Assembly (NCBI GenBank): GCA_003695135.1
Contig: RFIR01000324.1
Coordinates: forward strand, 1-21,269
Source: Alphaproteobacteria bacterium
GTDB lineage: Bacteria > Pseudomonadota > Alphaproteobacteria > Rhodobacterales > Rhodobacteraceae
Length of the DNA: 21,269 nucleotides
Direction of reading: 5' to 3'
Positions within the stretch are counted from its first letter, which is position 1, and every line of letters begins with the position of its first letter. The position numbers and the translations under genes were made by a program. This document shows positions 13,983 through 21,014 of the stretch, one piece after another. The notes under the pieces were generated by a model. The model was not told where the DNA came from and searched no databases. It saw only the letters and a list, made by a program, of their open reading frames with translations.

Positions 13983-14741
13983 TCAGCGGCGCTCCGCGAA
14001 ACGACGATTGGTCTTGACGTCCACATAGCTGAACTCGGCATAGTGGTCGTTCTCGCCGGTGTGATCGGCGCCGATGTAATAGACATTCGGCTCGGTGCCG
14101 TATCCCGGCCTCAGAACGCTGACCTTGTTGGTGGCGATCAGCCTGGAGACCTCGCTGTCGGGATCGTTGAGATCGCCGAAGATGCGCGCCCGTGACGGGC
14201 AGGCCTCGACACAGGCCGGTTGCAGCCCCTGGCTGACCCTGTGGATGCAGAAATCGCACTTGTCGGCCGTATGGGTATCCTCGTTGAGGAAGCGCTGGTC
14301 ATACGGGCAGGCCTGGATGCAGGACTTGCAACCGATGCAGACATCCTTGTCGATGACGACGATGCCGTCCTCGTCGCGCTTGAAGGTGGCGCCAGTCGGA
14401 CAGACCGGCACGCAGGGCGGTTCGTCGCAGTGGTTGCACAGCCGCGGCAGGAAACTGCGGGTGACGTTGGGGTAGTTGCCCTTCTCGATCTCCTCCACCC
14501 AGGAACGGTTCTCGCCCAGCGGCACCTTGTATTCCGCCTTGCAGGCGACGGTGCAGGCCTGCACGCCGTAGCAGCGGCGCGCATCGATGACCATGACATA
14601 GTGCTTCTTCGCCCCGCCCTCGACCGCGGAGTTCGCCACCCCGCCGCCCAGCGCGGCGGCGGCACCCGCGCCGGTGACAGCAGCGCCGCCGCCGAGAAAG
14701 GCGCGCCTGCTGATGTCCGGTTTCGAATTGGAATCCTTCAC
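13983..14741 (-). CDS. Tat-exported four-cluster ferredoxin subunit (PsrB/NrfC type) with one missing Cys ligand
   Basis: This 252-aa protein carries electrons between the NrfD subunit and the Mo subunit in the periplasm. A Tat-like signal (SRRAFLGGGAAVTGAGAAAA, 11-30) is followed by four Cys groups: C57/C63/C67; C102, C105, C110 and C114; C135, C138, C141 and C145; and C162, C165, C177 and C181. The first group reads CYGVQACTVACK, with Val60 where CxxC is expected, so only 15 of 16 ligands are present unless another residue substitutes. The start is GTG at 14741, preceded by GGAGGG; the spacing and the Tat motif support it. It is the first gene of the operon, about 95 bases downstream of the FNR box at 14837-14850. 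Confidence 0.9.
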   Translation of the reverse strand: MKDSNSKPDISRRAFLGGGAAVTGAGAAAALGGGVANSAVEGGAKKHYVMVIDARRCYGVQACTVACKAEYKVPLGENRSWVEEIEKGNYPNVTRSFLPRLCNHCDEPPCVPVCPTGATFKRDEDGIVVIDKDVCIGCKSCIQACPYDQRFLNEDTHTADKCDFCIHRVSQGLQPACVEACPSRARIFGDLNDPDSEVSRLIATNKVSVLRPGYGTEPNVYYIGADHTGENDHYAEFSYVDVKTNRRFAERR

Positions 14742-14836
14742 GGCACCCTCCGCTTGTTGCCTCGAAACGTTGGTCGACCGCTCCGACCCTGGGAGTGGTC
14801 CGAGGGTGACGTTTTCAGGACTCGGCGGGATTCGCT

Positions 14837-14850
14837 CTGATCCAGATCAA
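14837..14850 (-). promoter_or_regulatory. FNR-type box upstream of the Mo-oxidoreductase operon
   Basis: On the minus strand the sequence is TTGAT-CTGG-ATCAG, one mismatch from the FNR consensus TTGAT-N4-ATCAA. It lies 95 bases before the GTG start at 14741 in the 204-base gap behind the amidase gene. This suggests induction under low oxygen by FnrL. I could not identify a convincing -10 element at the class II distance, so the exact promoter geometry is open. Confidence 0.65.
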
Positions 14851-14945
14851 TGGATCTGCTGCGGTGCAGAGAAATTTTCGCTGCCTTGCAGAACCGCCAC
14901 CCCGTCACGCGGTCTCGGCGTCAGGACGGCTCTGGGCCGGGCGCG

Positions 14946-15824
14946 TTACCCGGCCGGGTCGGTGCCGTCGAGGCTCAGCAATGTGCGATACCATTCCGGC
15001 CGCCGGTCGCGGAACAGGCCCCATGTGGCGCGGTATTCGGCGATGGCGTCGAGGTCGACCGTGGCGGTGATGACCGATTCGCTCTCCCGATCGGCATCGG
15101 CGAGGATCGCCCCGGTATGATCGGCGATGAAGGAGGTGCCGTAGAAGGTGATTTCGGACCGCGCGCCCGATTCGCGCCCCACCCGGTTGGAGGCCACCAG
15201 CGGCACGATGTTGGCCGCTGCATGGCCCTGCATGGTGCGCCGCCAGTGCGCGCTGCTGTCGAGATCGGGATCGGCGGGTTCGGAGCCGATCGCGGTGGGA
15301 TAGAGCAGGATCTCCGCCCCCTTCAGCGCCATGCAGCGCGCGGCTTCGGGAAACCACTGGTCCCAGCAGATGCCGCAGCCGATGCGGCCGAACCGCGTTT
15401 CGGCCACCTGGAAACCGGTATCGCCGGGGCTGAAATAGAACTTCTCCTCATAGCCCGGATTCTGCGGGATATGCGTCTTGCGGTAGTGCGCGACATGGCT
15501 GCCATCGGCATCGATCACGATCAGGCTGTTGAAGAAGGCGGGGCCCGCGCGTTCGAAGAACGAGACCGGAAGCACCACGCCCAGCGCGCGGGCAAGCGCG
15601 GTGAAATGCTGCACGACGCGGCTGTCCCCGGCGCTTCGGGCCAGCGCGAAATGGCGCGGCTCCTGCTCGATGCAGAAATAGGGCGTCTCGAACAGCTCCT
15701 GCAACAGCACGATCCCGGCGCCCCGGTCATGCGCGGCGCGCACCAACCCCTCGGCCCGGGCGATGTTGGCGTCGATGTCCCAGCTGCAGGCCATCTGGGT
15801 GGCGGCCAGCGTGACGTTGCGCAT
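14946..15824 (-). CDS. aguB: N-carbamoylputrescine amidase
   Basis: This 292-aa nitrilase-superfamily enzyme hydrolyses N-carbamoylputrescine to putrescine, CO2 and NH3 in the cytoplasm. The catalytic triad is Glu43 (LLQELFETPYFC), Lys116 (HYRKTHIPQ) and Cys153 (GCGICWDQWFPEAAR). The ELFETPYFC and KFYFSPGD segments are characteristic of AguB rather than generic nitrilases. It is the last gene of the polyamine operon, 22 bases after the acetylpolyamine amidohydrolase. The agmatine deiminase partner (AguA) is not in the window, so it may act on imported carbamoylputrescine, pair with an unlinked aguA, or have a related substrate. The length is normal for the family. Confidence 0.9.
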   Translation of the reverse strand: MRNVTLAATQMACSWDIDANIARAEGLVRAAHDRGAGIVLLQELFETPYFCIEQEPRHFALARSAGDSRVVQHFTALARALGVVLPVSFFERAGPAFFNSLIVIDADGSHVAHYRKTHIPQNPGYEEKFYFSPGDTGFQVAETRFGRIGCGICWDQWFPEAARCMALKGAEILLYPTAIGSEPADPDLDSSAHWRRTMQGHAAANIVPLVASNRVGRESGARSEITFYGTSFIADHTGAILADADRESESVITATVDLDAIAEYRATWGLFRDRRPEWYRTLLSLDGTDPAG

Positions 15825-15846
15825 CCTTCCCGTCCTTTCGCCGCTG

Positions 15847-16884
15847 TCAGCCGCCGGCGCGGTCTTCGAATCCGCTCAGCACGTTGACCGCGTTGACGCC
15901 GATCTCGGCGATGTCATAGCCGCCCTCCATCACGAAGAGCGTGGGCAGGCCCGGCCCGGCGATATCGCCGCCCAGGGTGGTGAAATCGGCCGAGCGCAGC
16001 TTGAAGAAGCTGATCGGGTCGTTCTCGAAGGTATCGACGCCCAGCGATACGACCAGCGCGTCGGGGGCGAATTGCACGATCCGGCCCAGCGCATCGGCCA
16101 GCGCGGCGCGCCAGAGCTCGAAGCCGGTGCCCGGCGGCATGGGGTAGTTGCGCGTGAACCCCTCGCCGGCGCCGCGGCCGGTCTCGTCGGCATGGCCGAG
16201 GAAATGCGGGAAGGCGTGCATCGGATCGCCGTGCAGCGAGGCGAACAGCACGTCGTCGCGGGCATAGAAGATGTCCTGCGTCCCGTTGCCGTGGTGAAAA
16301 TCGACATCGAGTATGGCGACGCGCCGCGCACCGCCATCGCGCAGATGCTGCGCGGCGATCGCGGCATTGTTGAGAAAGCAGTAGCCGCCATACATGTCGA
16401 TGGCCGCGTGATGGCCCGGCGGCCGACACAGCGCGAAGACGGCACCGGCGCCATCCTTCAGCCTCTGCGCCCCGGTCAGCGCCGTCTGGGCCGAGGCATA
16501 GGCCGCCTCCCATGTCCCTTGCGAGATCGAGGTCTCGCAGGCCAACGCGTAATAGCCGAGCTTGCCCTCGATGAATTCCGGCACCCGCTGGGCCATGCGA
16601 CGGGCCGGCCAGCAGGTCGGGATCGCCTCGCCAGGGTAGCCCGAGGCTTCCCATTCGCGCCACGCCTCGCGCAGGAAGGCGACGAAGCCCGCATCATGCA
16701 CGGCAAGGATCGGCGCCATGCCGAAATCATCGGGCGACGAGACCGGACCCAGCCCGGTCTCGCGCAGACGGGCGAGGATGTGATCGGCGCGCGAGGGACG
16801 CTCGAACGGCGCCACCAGCTCGCCGCCGTAAAGCTCGGTCTTGGCATCGCGCAGCCGGTGTTTCTCGGAGTATATGGTTTCCAA
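15847..16884 (-). CDS. aphA: Acetylpolyamine amidohydrolase (class II HDAC-like)
   Basis: This 345-aa Zn2+ deacetylase removes acetyl groups from acetylated polyamines in the cytoplasm. The active-site residues fall at the positions I recall for Mycoplana APAH: His158/His159 (PPGHHA), the zinc ligands Asp195 and His197 (DVDFHHGNGTQ) and Asp284 (LGVDTFENDP), and Tyr323 (EGGYD). The start is a TTG at 16884 with GGGGG a few bases upstream. It is chosen because the conserved N-terminus (ETIYSEKHRLRDAKTELYGGE) begins there and the next in-frame ATG is at residue 55. Placed directly after the polyamine transporter, it would let imported acetylspermidine or acetylputrescine enter catabolism. It lies 63 bases after the binding-protein gene, behind a strong hairpin. 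Confidence 0.92.
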   Translation of the reverse strand: METIYSEKHRLRDAKTELYGGELVAPFERPSRADHILARLRETGLGPVSSPDDFGMAPILAVHDAGFVAFLREAWREWEASGYPGEAIPTCWPARRMAQRVPEFIEGKLGYYALACETSISQGTWEAAYASAQTALTGAQRLKDGAGAVFALCRPPGHHAAIDMYGGYCFLNNAAIAAQHLRDGGARRVAILDVDFHHGNGTQDIFYARDDVLFASLHGDPMHAFPHFLGHADETGRGAGEGFTRNYPMPPGTGFELWRAALADALGRIVQFAPDALVVSLGVDTFENDPISFFKLRSADFTTLGGDIAGPGLPTLFVMEGGYDIAEIGVNAVNVLSGFEDRAGG

Positions 16885-16902
16885 GAACGCCCCCGCATCG
16901 CA

Positions 16903-16929
16903 CCGGCGGCCCCGTCCGGGGACCGCCGG
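16903..16929 (-). other. GC-rich hairpin after the polyamine-binding-protein gene
   Basis: CCGGCGG-CCCCG and CGGGG-A-CCGCCGG form a 12-bp stem with one bulge in the 63-base gap between potF and aphA; CACCGGC (16901-16907) can also pair with GCCGGTG (16941-16947). No U-tract follows. Such structures after binding-protein genes commonly stabilise that message and reduce readthrough, which would fit the usual excess of the periplasmic component. The structure is seen directly; the function is inference. Confidence 0.5.
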
Positions 16930-16947
16930 CCGCTTCGTTTGCCGGTG

Positions 16948-17982
16948 CTACTTCTTCACATTGGTCCAGATCTGGTCATAGACCTTCTGCACCGCCTCGT
17001 CGCAGACCTCGATGAAGACGCCCTTGGCGCCCTCGGGCGGGTTCTGCTCGGGCATGGTGGCCAGAACCGGGTCGAGATAGGGCTCGACGCCCTTCACGCC
17101 GGCAGCATAGCGCGCATAGTTGGTGACCGCGGCCATGTTTTCCGGCTCCAGCAGGAAATCCATGAATTTCAGTGCGTTGGCCCGATGCGGCGCGTCCTTC
17201 AGCAGCACGACATTGTCCATCCAGACGTTGAAGCCCTCGCGCGGATAGGCGTATTCGACATTGGCGCCTTCCTCGCGCGCCTTGGCGCCGAAGCCGTTCC
17301 AGATCATGCCGACCGCCACGTCGCCGGAGACCAGCACCTCCTTGGCGGTGTCGGAGTTGAAGCTGGCCCAGTGCTGCTTGGCCTTGAGCAGCATGTCGTT
17401 GAGCGCCTTGAGCTGGGCGCGGTCGGTCGAGCATTGCGGGATGCCCAGATAGAGGCTGGCCAGCAGCATCACCTCGCCCTGGCTGTCGAGCATGTTGATC
17501 TTGCCCGAAAGCTCGGCCGGGGGATCGAACAGGATGGCGAGCGTGTTGATGTCGCCCTTGTAGACGTCGCGATTGACCATGAAGGAGGTCGAGCCCCACT
17601 GATAGGGGATCGAATGCTTGCGGCCGGGATCGAAGGGCACGTCGAGCCACTGCTCCATGATGTTGCCCTTGTTCTTCAGCTCGCCCTCGGCAATCGTGTC
17701 GAGCATGCCCTCATTCGTCATGATCTTGACCATGTAGTCGCCCGGCACCGCCACGTCATAGGTGCCCATGCCGCCGGCCTTGAGGCTGGCCAGCATCGCC
17801 TCGTTGGAATCGTAGGTGTCCATCGTCACCTTGATCCCGGTCTCTGCGGTGAACTTGTCCAGAAGCTCCTGCGGGATGTATTCGAACCAGTGATAGACAA
17901 CCAGCTCCTCCTCGGCGCTGGCGACGCTGGCCCCCAGCGCGATGGCCAGGGCCGTTGCCGTCGTCGTGATCCAGTTTTTCAT
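16948..17982 (-). CDS. potF: Periplasmic polyamine-binding protein (PotD/PotF type)
   Basis: This 344-aa protein has a Sec signal peptide with predicted cleavage after ASA (residue 23). The mature start EEELVVYHWFEYIPQELLDKF matches the PotD/PotF N-terminus, in which the aromatic W-x-E-Y segment lines the polyamine site. Later family segments are YDVAVPGDYMV (about 76-86), PYQWGSTSFMVN (about 125-136) and GMIWNGFG. It captures putrescine or spermidine and delivers it to the permease pair encoded just upstream. The gap after the second permease gene is 36 bases, with GGGAGG before the ATG. Which polyamine is preferred cannot be told by eye; PotF is used as a family name rather than a claim of putrescine specificity. 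Confidence 0.92.
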   Translation of the reverse strand: MKNWITTTATALAIALGASVASAEEELVVYHWFEYIPQELLDKFTAETGIKVTMDTYDSNEAMLASLKAGGMGTYDVAVPGDYMVKIMTNEGMLDTIAEGELKNKGNIMEQWLDVPFDPGRKHSIPYQWGSTSFMVNRDVYKGDINTLAILFDPPAELSGKINMLDSQGEVMLLASLYLGIPQCSTDRAQLKALNDMLLKAKQHWASFNSDTAKEVLVSGDVAVGMIWNGFGAKAREEGANVEYAYPREGFNVWMDNVVLLKDAPHRANALKFMDFLLEPENMAAVTNYARYAAGVKGVEPYLDPVLATMPEQNPPEGAKGVFIEVCDEAVQKVYDQIWTNVKK

Positions 17983-18018
17983 GTTTTCCTCCCTGAGCTG
18001 GATTCCGTCTGACCGGGT

Positions 18019-18828
18019 TCATCTAGCATCGTCGGACTTGCTGACGAAATAGCTGATGGTCACCATCAGGATCGAGACCGCCAGCAGCATGGTCGAGATC
18101 GCCATGATGTTGGGGCGGATGCCCTGCTTGACCGCGCCGAAGATCGCCGTCGGCAAGGTCTCGACCCCGGCGCCCTTGACGAAGTTGGTGATGATGAAGT
18201 CGTCGAGCGAGATGATGAAGGCAAGCAGGAAGCCCGAGACGATGCCGGGCATCATCATCGGCAGGAGCACGCGGCGGAAGGCCTGGCCGCGCGTGGCGTA
18301 GAGGTCCATTGCCGCCTGCTCGTAGCTCTCCTCGATCCCCTGCATCCGCGCCGAGATCGGCATGTAGGCAAAGGGGATGCAGAAGGCGATGTGGGCGGCG
18401 AGGATGGTCAGATAGCCCCGGGTGAAGCCGATGGCGCTGAAGAAGATCAGCGTCGCCACCGCGGTCACGATCTCGGGCACCATCAGCGGCAGGCTGATCA
18501 GGCCGAAGGAGAGGGTGCGCAGCCCGAACCGCCCGCCGCGCACCAGAGCGGTCGCCGCGGACAGGGCGATCATGGTCGACAGCGTGGCGGCGATGGCGGC
18601 GATGGAGAAGGAATTGATCGCCGCCTGCTTGAACTTGGCCGATTCCGGCCCCGTGAACACGTCGCGGTACCACGCCAGCGAAACGCCTTCCCAGATGGTG
18701 ATCGAGCGCGAGGCGTTGAAGGAGTAGACCGCCACCACGATCAGCGGCGCATAGAGGATGAACAGGCACAAATAGGTGACGGTGCCGAAACCGCGATAGG
18801 TCCTTATGTCGTTCCGTCCCGCAGCCAT
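18019..18828 (-). CDS. potI: Polyamine ABC transporter permease (PotC/PotI type)
   Basis: This 269-aa inner-membrane permease has six predicted helices. The ATPase-docking EAA loop is EQAAMDLYATRGQAFRRVLLP (about 173-193), followed by the MPGIVSGFLLAFIISLDDF segment typical of PotC/PotI. It forms the heterodimeric channel with the permease encoded immediately upstream. The ATG at 18828 lies 3 bases after that gene's stop, so the genes are co-translated. Lengths of PotC (264) and PotI (281) in E. coli bracket this one. Confidence 0.93.
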   Translation of the reverse strand: MAAGRNDIRTYRGFGTVTYLCLFILYAPLIVVAVYSFNASRSITIWEGVSLAWYRDVFTGPESAKFKQAAINSFSIAAIAATLSTMIALSAATALVRGGRFGLRTLSFGLISLPLMVPEIVTAVATLIFFSAIGFTRGYLTILAAHIAFCIPFAYMPISARMQGIEESYEQAAMDLYATRGQAFRRVLLPMMMPGIVSGFLLAFIISLDDFIITNFVKGAGVETLPTAIFGAVKQGIRPNIMAISTMLLAVSILMVTISYFVSKSDDAR

Positions 18829-18831
18829 CGC

Positions 18832-19758
18832 TCAGCCCTCGCGTTCCGCACGGGCCTGCTGGCGGGCGAAGAGAAGCAGGATGATCATCACCATGGTCAG
18901 AAGGATCATCGAGGCGGCCGCACCGAACGGCCAGTTGCCGGCATTGCCCTTGAACTGTTCCTCGATCAGCGAGCCGATCATGAAGTTCTTGGCCCCGCCG
19001 AGGAGATCGGGCGCGAGGAAGGCCCCGAGCGAGGGGACGTAGACCAGGATGCAGCCGGCGATCACCCCGGGCCGGACCGAAGGCAGGAGCACCCGGCGCA
19101 GCGCCACCCATTTGGTGGCATAGAGATCGGCCGCGGCCTCCGACAGCGCGAAATCGTAGCGTTCGACCGCGGCATAGATCGGCAGCACCATGAAGGGCAG
19201 ATAGGAATAGAACAGCCCGATCTGCACCGCGACATCGGTGTTGATGACATGGATCGGGGTGTCGATCAGCCCGGTCCAGATCAGGAAATCGTTGAGCGGC
19301 CCCTGATCGCGCAGCAGGAACTTCATCGACACGGTGCGGATCAGCAGATTGACCCAGTAGGGGATGGTGATCAGGAACACCCAGATCGGCCGCACCCGCT
19401 CGGGCCGGGTGGCGATGAAATAGGCGGTGGGAAACCCGATCACCAGCGCCAGCAGCGTCGCCGCGCCCGCCTGCCAGATCGAGCGCCAGAAGATCAGGAT
19501 GTAGGTCCATTCGATCTTCGGCGGCTCGTCGCCGAACAGACCGCGGTCGAAGAAGAACTGGTCATAGGCGTCCAGGGTGAATTCCCAGATCACCCCGCCG
19601 CGGAATTCCTTGGTCAGGAAGGAATAGATCAGCATCACGCCCACCGGCGCCAGCACGATGAAGCCCAGCACCAGCCATGACGGCAGCAGCAGCCAGTAGC
19701 GCAGCCCGGCATAGGTGCTGGCGCTGACGCCGCCGCCCGTTCCGCCCCCGCCCGCCAT
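18832..19758 (-). CDS. potH: Polyamine ABC transporter permease (PotB/PotH type)
   Basis: This 308-aa inner-membrane permease has a Gly-rich start (AGGGGTGGGVS) before the first helix (about 20-45). The EAA loop is SEAAADLYATKWVALRRVLLP (about 207-227), and the SVRPGVIAGCILVYVPSLGAFLAPDLLGG region that follows is diagnostic for PotB/PotH. It pairs with the PotI-type protein. The ATG overlaps the ATPase stop by one base (TGATG), indicating translational coupling. Confidence 0.93.
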   Translation of the reverse strand: MAGGGGTGGGVSASTYAGLRYWLLLPSWLVLGFIVLAPVGVMLIYSFLTKEFRGGVIWEFTLDAYDQFFFDRGLFGDEPPKIEWTYILIFWRSIWQAGAATLLALVIGFPTAYFIATRPERVRPIWVFLITIPYWVNLLIRTVSMKFLLRDQGPLNDFLIWTGLIDTPIHVINTDVAVQIGLFYSYLPFMVLPIYAAVERYDFALSEAAADLYATKWVALRRVLLPSVRPGVIAGCILVYVPSLGAFLAPDLLGGAKNFMIGSLIEEQFKGNAGNWPFGAAASMILLTMVMIILLLFARQQARAEREG

Positions 19759-20849
19759 CAGTCGATCAGCAGGCGCGCCGCGCCCGGTTCGGCATTGACG
19801 AAGGCCTGCGCGCCGGGGGCGAAGATGCGCCTGGCGCCCCGGTCCGAATTGGAGGTGCGCACGGCAAAGCGCGGGCCGTTCTCCAGCTGGATCATGCTCT
19901 GGATGTCGGTGCCGATGAACACGTTGTCGACCACGGTGCCGGCGAGGCTTTCCGCTCCCAGCGCCTCATCCGACAGCACCAGCCTTTCGGGCCGGATCGA
20001 CATGTGCACCTGCGCGCCGGCGCCGATGCCGTCCACCGCGTCGCAGGTCAGGACATGCCCGCCGCCGATATGGCAGATGGCGCGGCCATCCTCGATGCGG
20101 TCAACGGTGACGTCCAGAAGGTTGGTGTCGCCGATGAAGTCGGCGACGAACATGTTGTGCGGTCGCTCGTAGATCTCGCGCGCCTCGCCCATCTGCTGCA
20201 CCCGGCCCTCCGACATCACCGCGATGCGGTCGGACATGGTCAGCGCTTCCTCCTGATCATGGGTGACGAAGATGAAGGTGATGCCGGTCTCGCGCTGGAT
20301 CGACTTGAGCTCCATCTGCATTGCCTTGCGCAGCTTGAGATCGAGCGCCGAGAGTGGTTCGTCGAGCAGCAGCACCTTGGGCTGGGGCGCCAGGGCGCGC
20401 GCCAGCGCCACCCGCTGCTGCTGCCCGCCCGAAAGCTGGGCCGGCCGGCGCCCGGCAAAGCGCTCCAGCCGCACCAGCTCCAGCATCTCGCCCGCGCGCC
20501 TGCGCGCCTCGCTGCGGCGGGCGCCGCGCATCTCCACCCCGAACATGACGTTTTCCTCCACCGTCATCTTCGGAAACAGCGCGTAGTTCTGGAACACGGT
20601 GTTGACCGGGCGCTGATGCGGCGGCAGCGTCTCGATCTCCTCGCCGAACAGCAGGATCTCACCCTCGGTGACGTCCTCGAAGCCGGCGATCAGGCGCAGA
20701 AGCGTGGTCTTGCCGCAGCCCGAGGGGCCGAGCAGGGTGAAGAACTCGTTGTCGCGGATCGACAGCGACACCCGGTCCAGCGCCGTGAAGGAGCCGAAGC
20801 GCTTGACGGCACTGCGAATGTCCACGGCGTAGGTCGCGTTGTCCTGCAT
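19758..20849 (-). CDS. potG: Polyamine ABC transporter ATPase (PotA/PotG type)
   Basis: This 363-aa cytoplasmic ATPase energises import. From the start chosen at 20849, the Walker A motif is GPSGCGKTT (41-49), the Q-loop is VFQNYALFP (85-93), the signature is LSGGQQQRV (139-147), Walker B is VLLLDEP (159-165) and the H-loop is FVTHDQEEAL. A C-terminal TOBE-type regulatory domain follows (about 235-363). GGGGGGAG lies directly before the ATG at 20849. A second possible start at 20885, with GGGAAAG upstream, would add 12 residues. The frame stays open to 20990, but that extension lies over the promoter region and is unlike the family. It is the first gene of the operon potG-potH-potI-potF-aphA-aguB. 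Confidence 0.93.
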   Translation of the reverse strand: MQDNATYAVDIRSAVKRFGSFTALDRVSLSIRDNEFFTLLGPSGCGKTTLLRLIAGFEDVTEGEILLFGEEIETLPPHQRPVNTVFQNYALFPKMTVEENVMFGVEMRGARRSEARRRAGEMLELVRLERFAGRRPAQLSGGQQQRVALARALAPQPKVLLLDEPLSALDLKLRKAMQMELKSIQRETGITFIFVTHDQEEALTMSDRIAVMSEGRVQQMGEAREIYERPHNMFVADFIGDTNLLDVTVDRIEDGRAICHIGGGHVLTCDAVDGIGAGAQVHMSIRPERLVLSDEALGAESLAGTVVDNVFIGTDIQSMIQLENGPRFAVRTSNSDRGARRIFAPGAQAFVNAEPGAARLLID

Positions 20850-20923
20850 CTCCCCCCTGTCCCGCGCGCTGCGTGTTCGTTGCATCGCTTTCCCGATCCG
20901 CCACCGGGCCCGGCGCGCGCCCA

Positions 20924-20951
20924 ATGGTATTTCCGCACCTGCGATGGTCAA
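20924..20951 (-). promoter_or_regulatory. Candidate sigma-70 promoter of the polyamine operon
   Basis: On the minus strand TTGACC (20951-20946) is followed after 16 bases by TACCAT (20929-20924), which match the -35 and -10 consensus at 5 and 4 of 6 positions. Transcription would start near 20917, about 68 bases before the ATG at 20849. The match is by eye only. Confidence 0.4.
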
Positions 20952-20959
20952 CGGTTTTG

Positions 20960-20985
20960 TACCCTGCCCCTTTATACCCTGCCCC
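20960..20985. repeat. Short tandem repeat upstream of the polyamine operon
   Basis: TACCCTGCCCC occurs at 20960-20970 and again at 20975-20985, a 15-base period, just upstream of the candidate promoter at 20924-20951. It may be a pair of regulator half-sites on one face of the helix, or chance duplication. No regulator is assigned. Confidence 0.4.
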
Positions 20986-21014
20986 GGCAACCGGACCCGC
21001 CGATGGCGGCCGGC

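Noticed and set aside
15763..18012. A 749-codon plus-strand open frame opposite the deacetylase and binding-protein genes
   Set aside because: It crosses an intergenic hairpin and two clearly identified genes, and its translation has no family signature.
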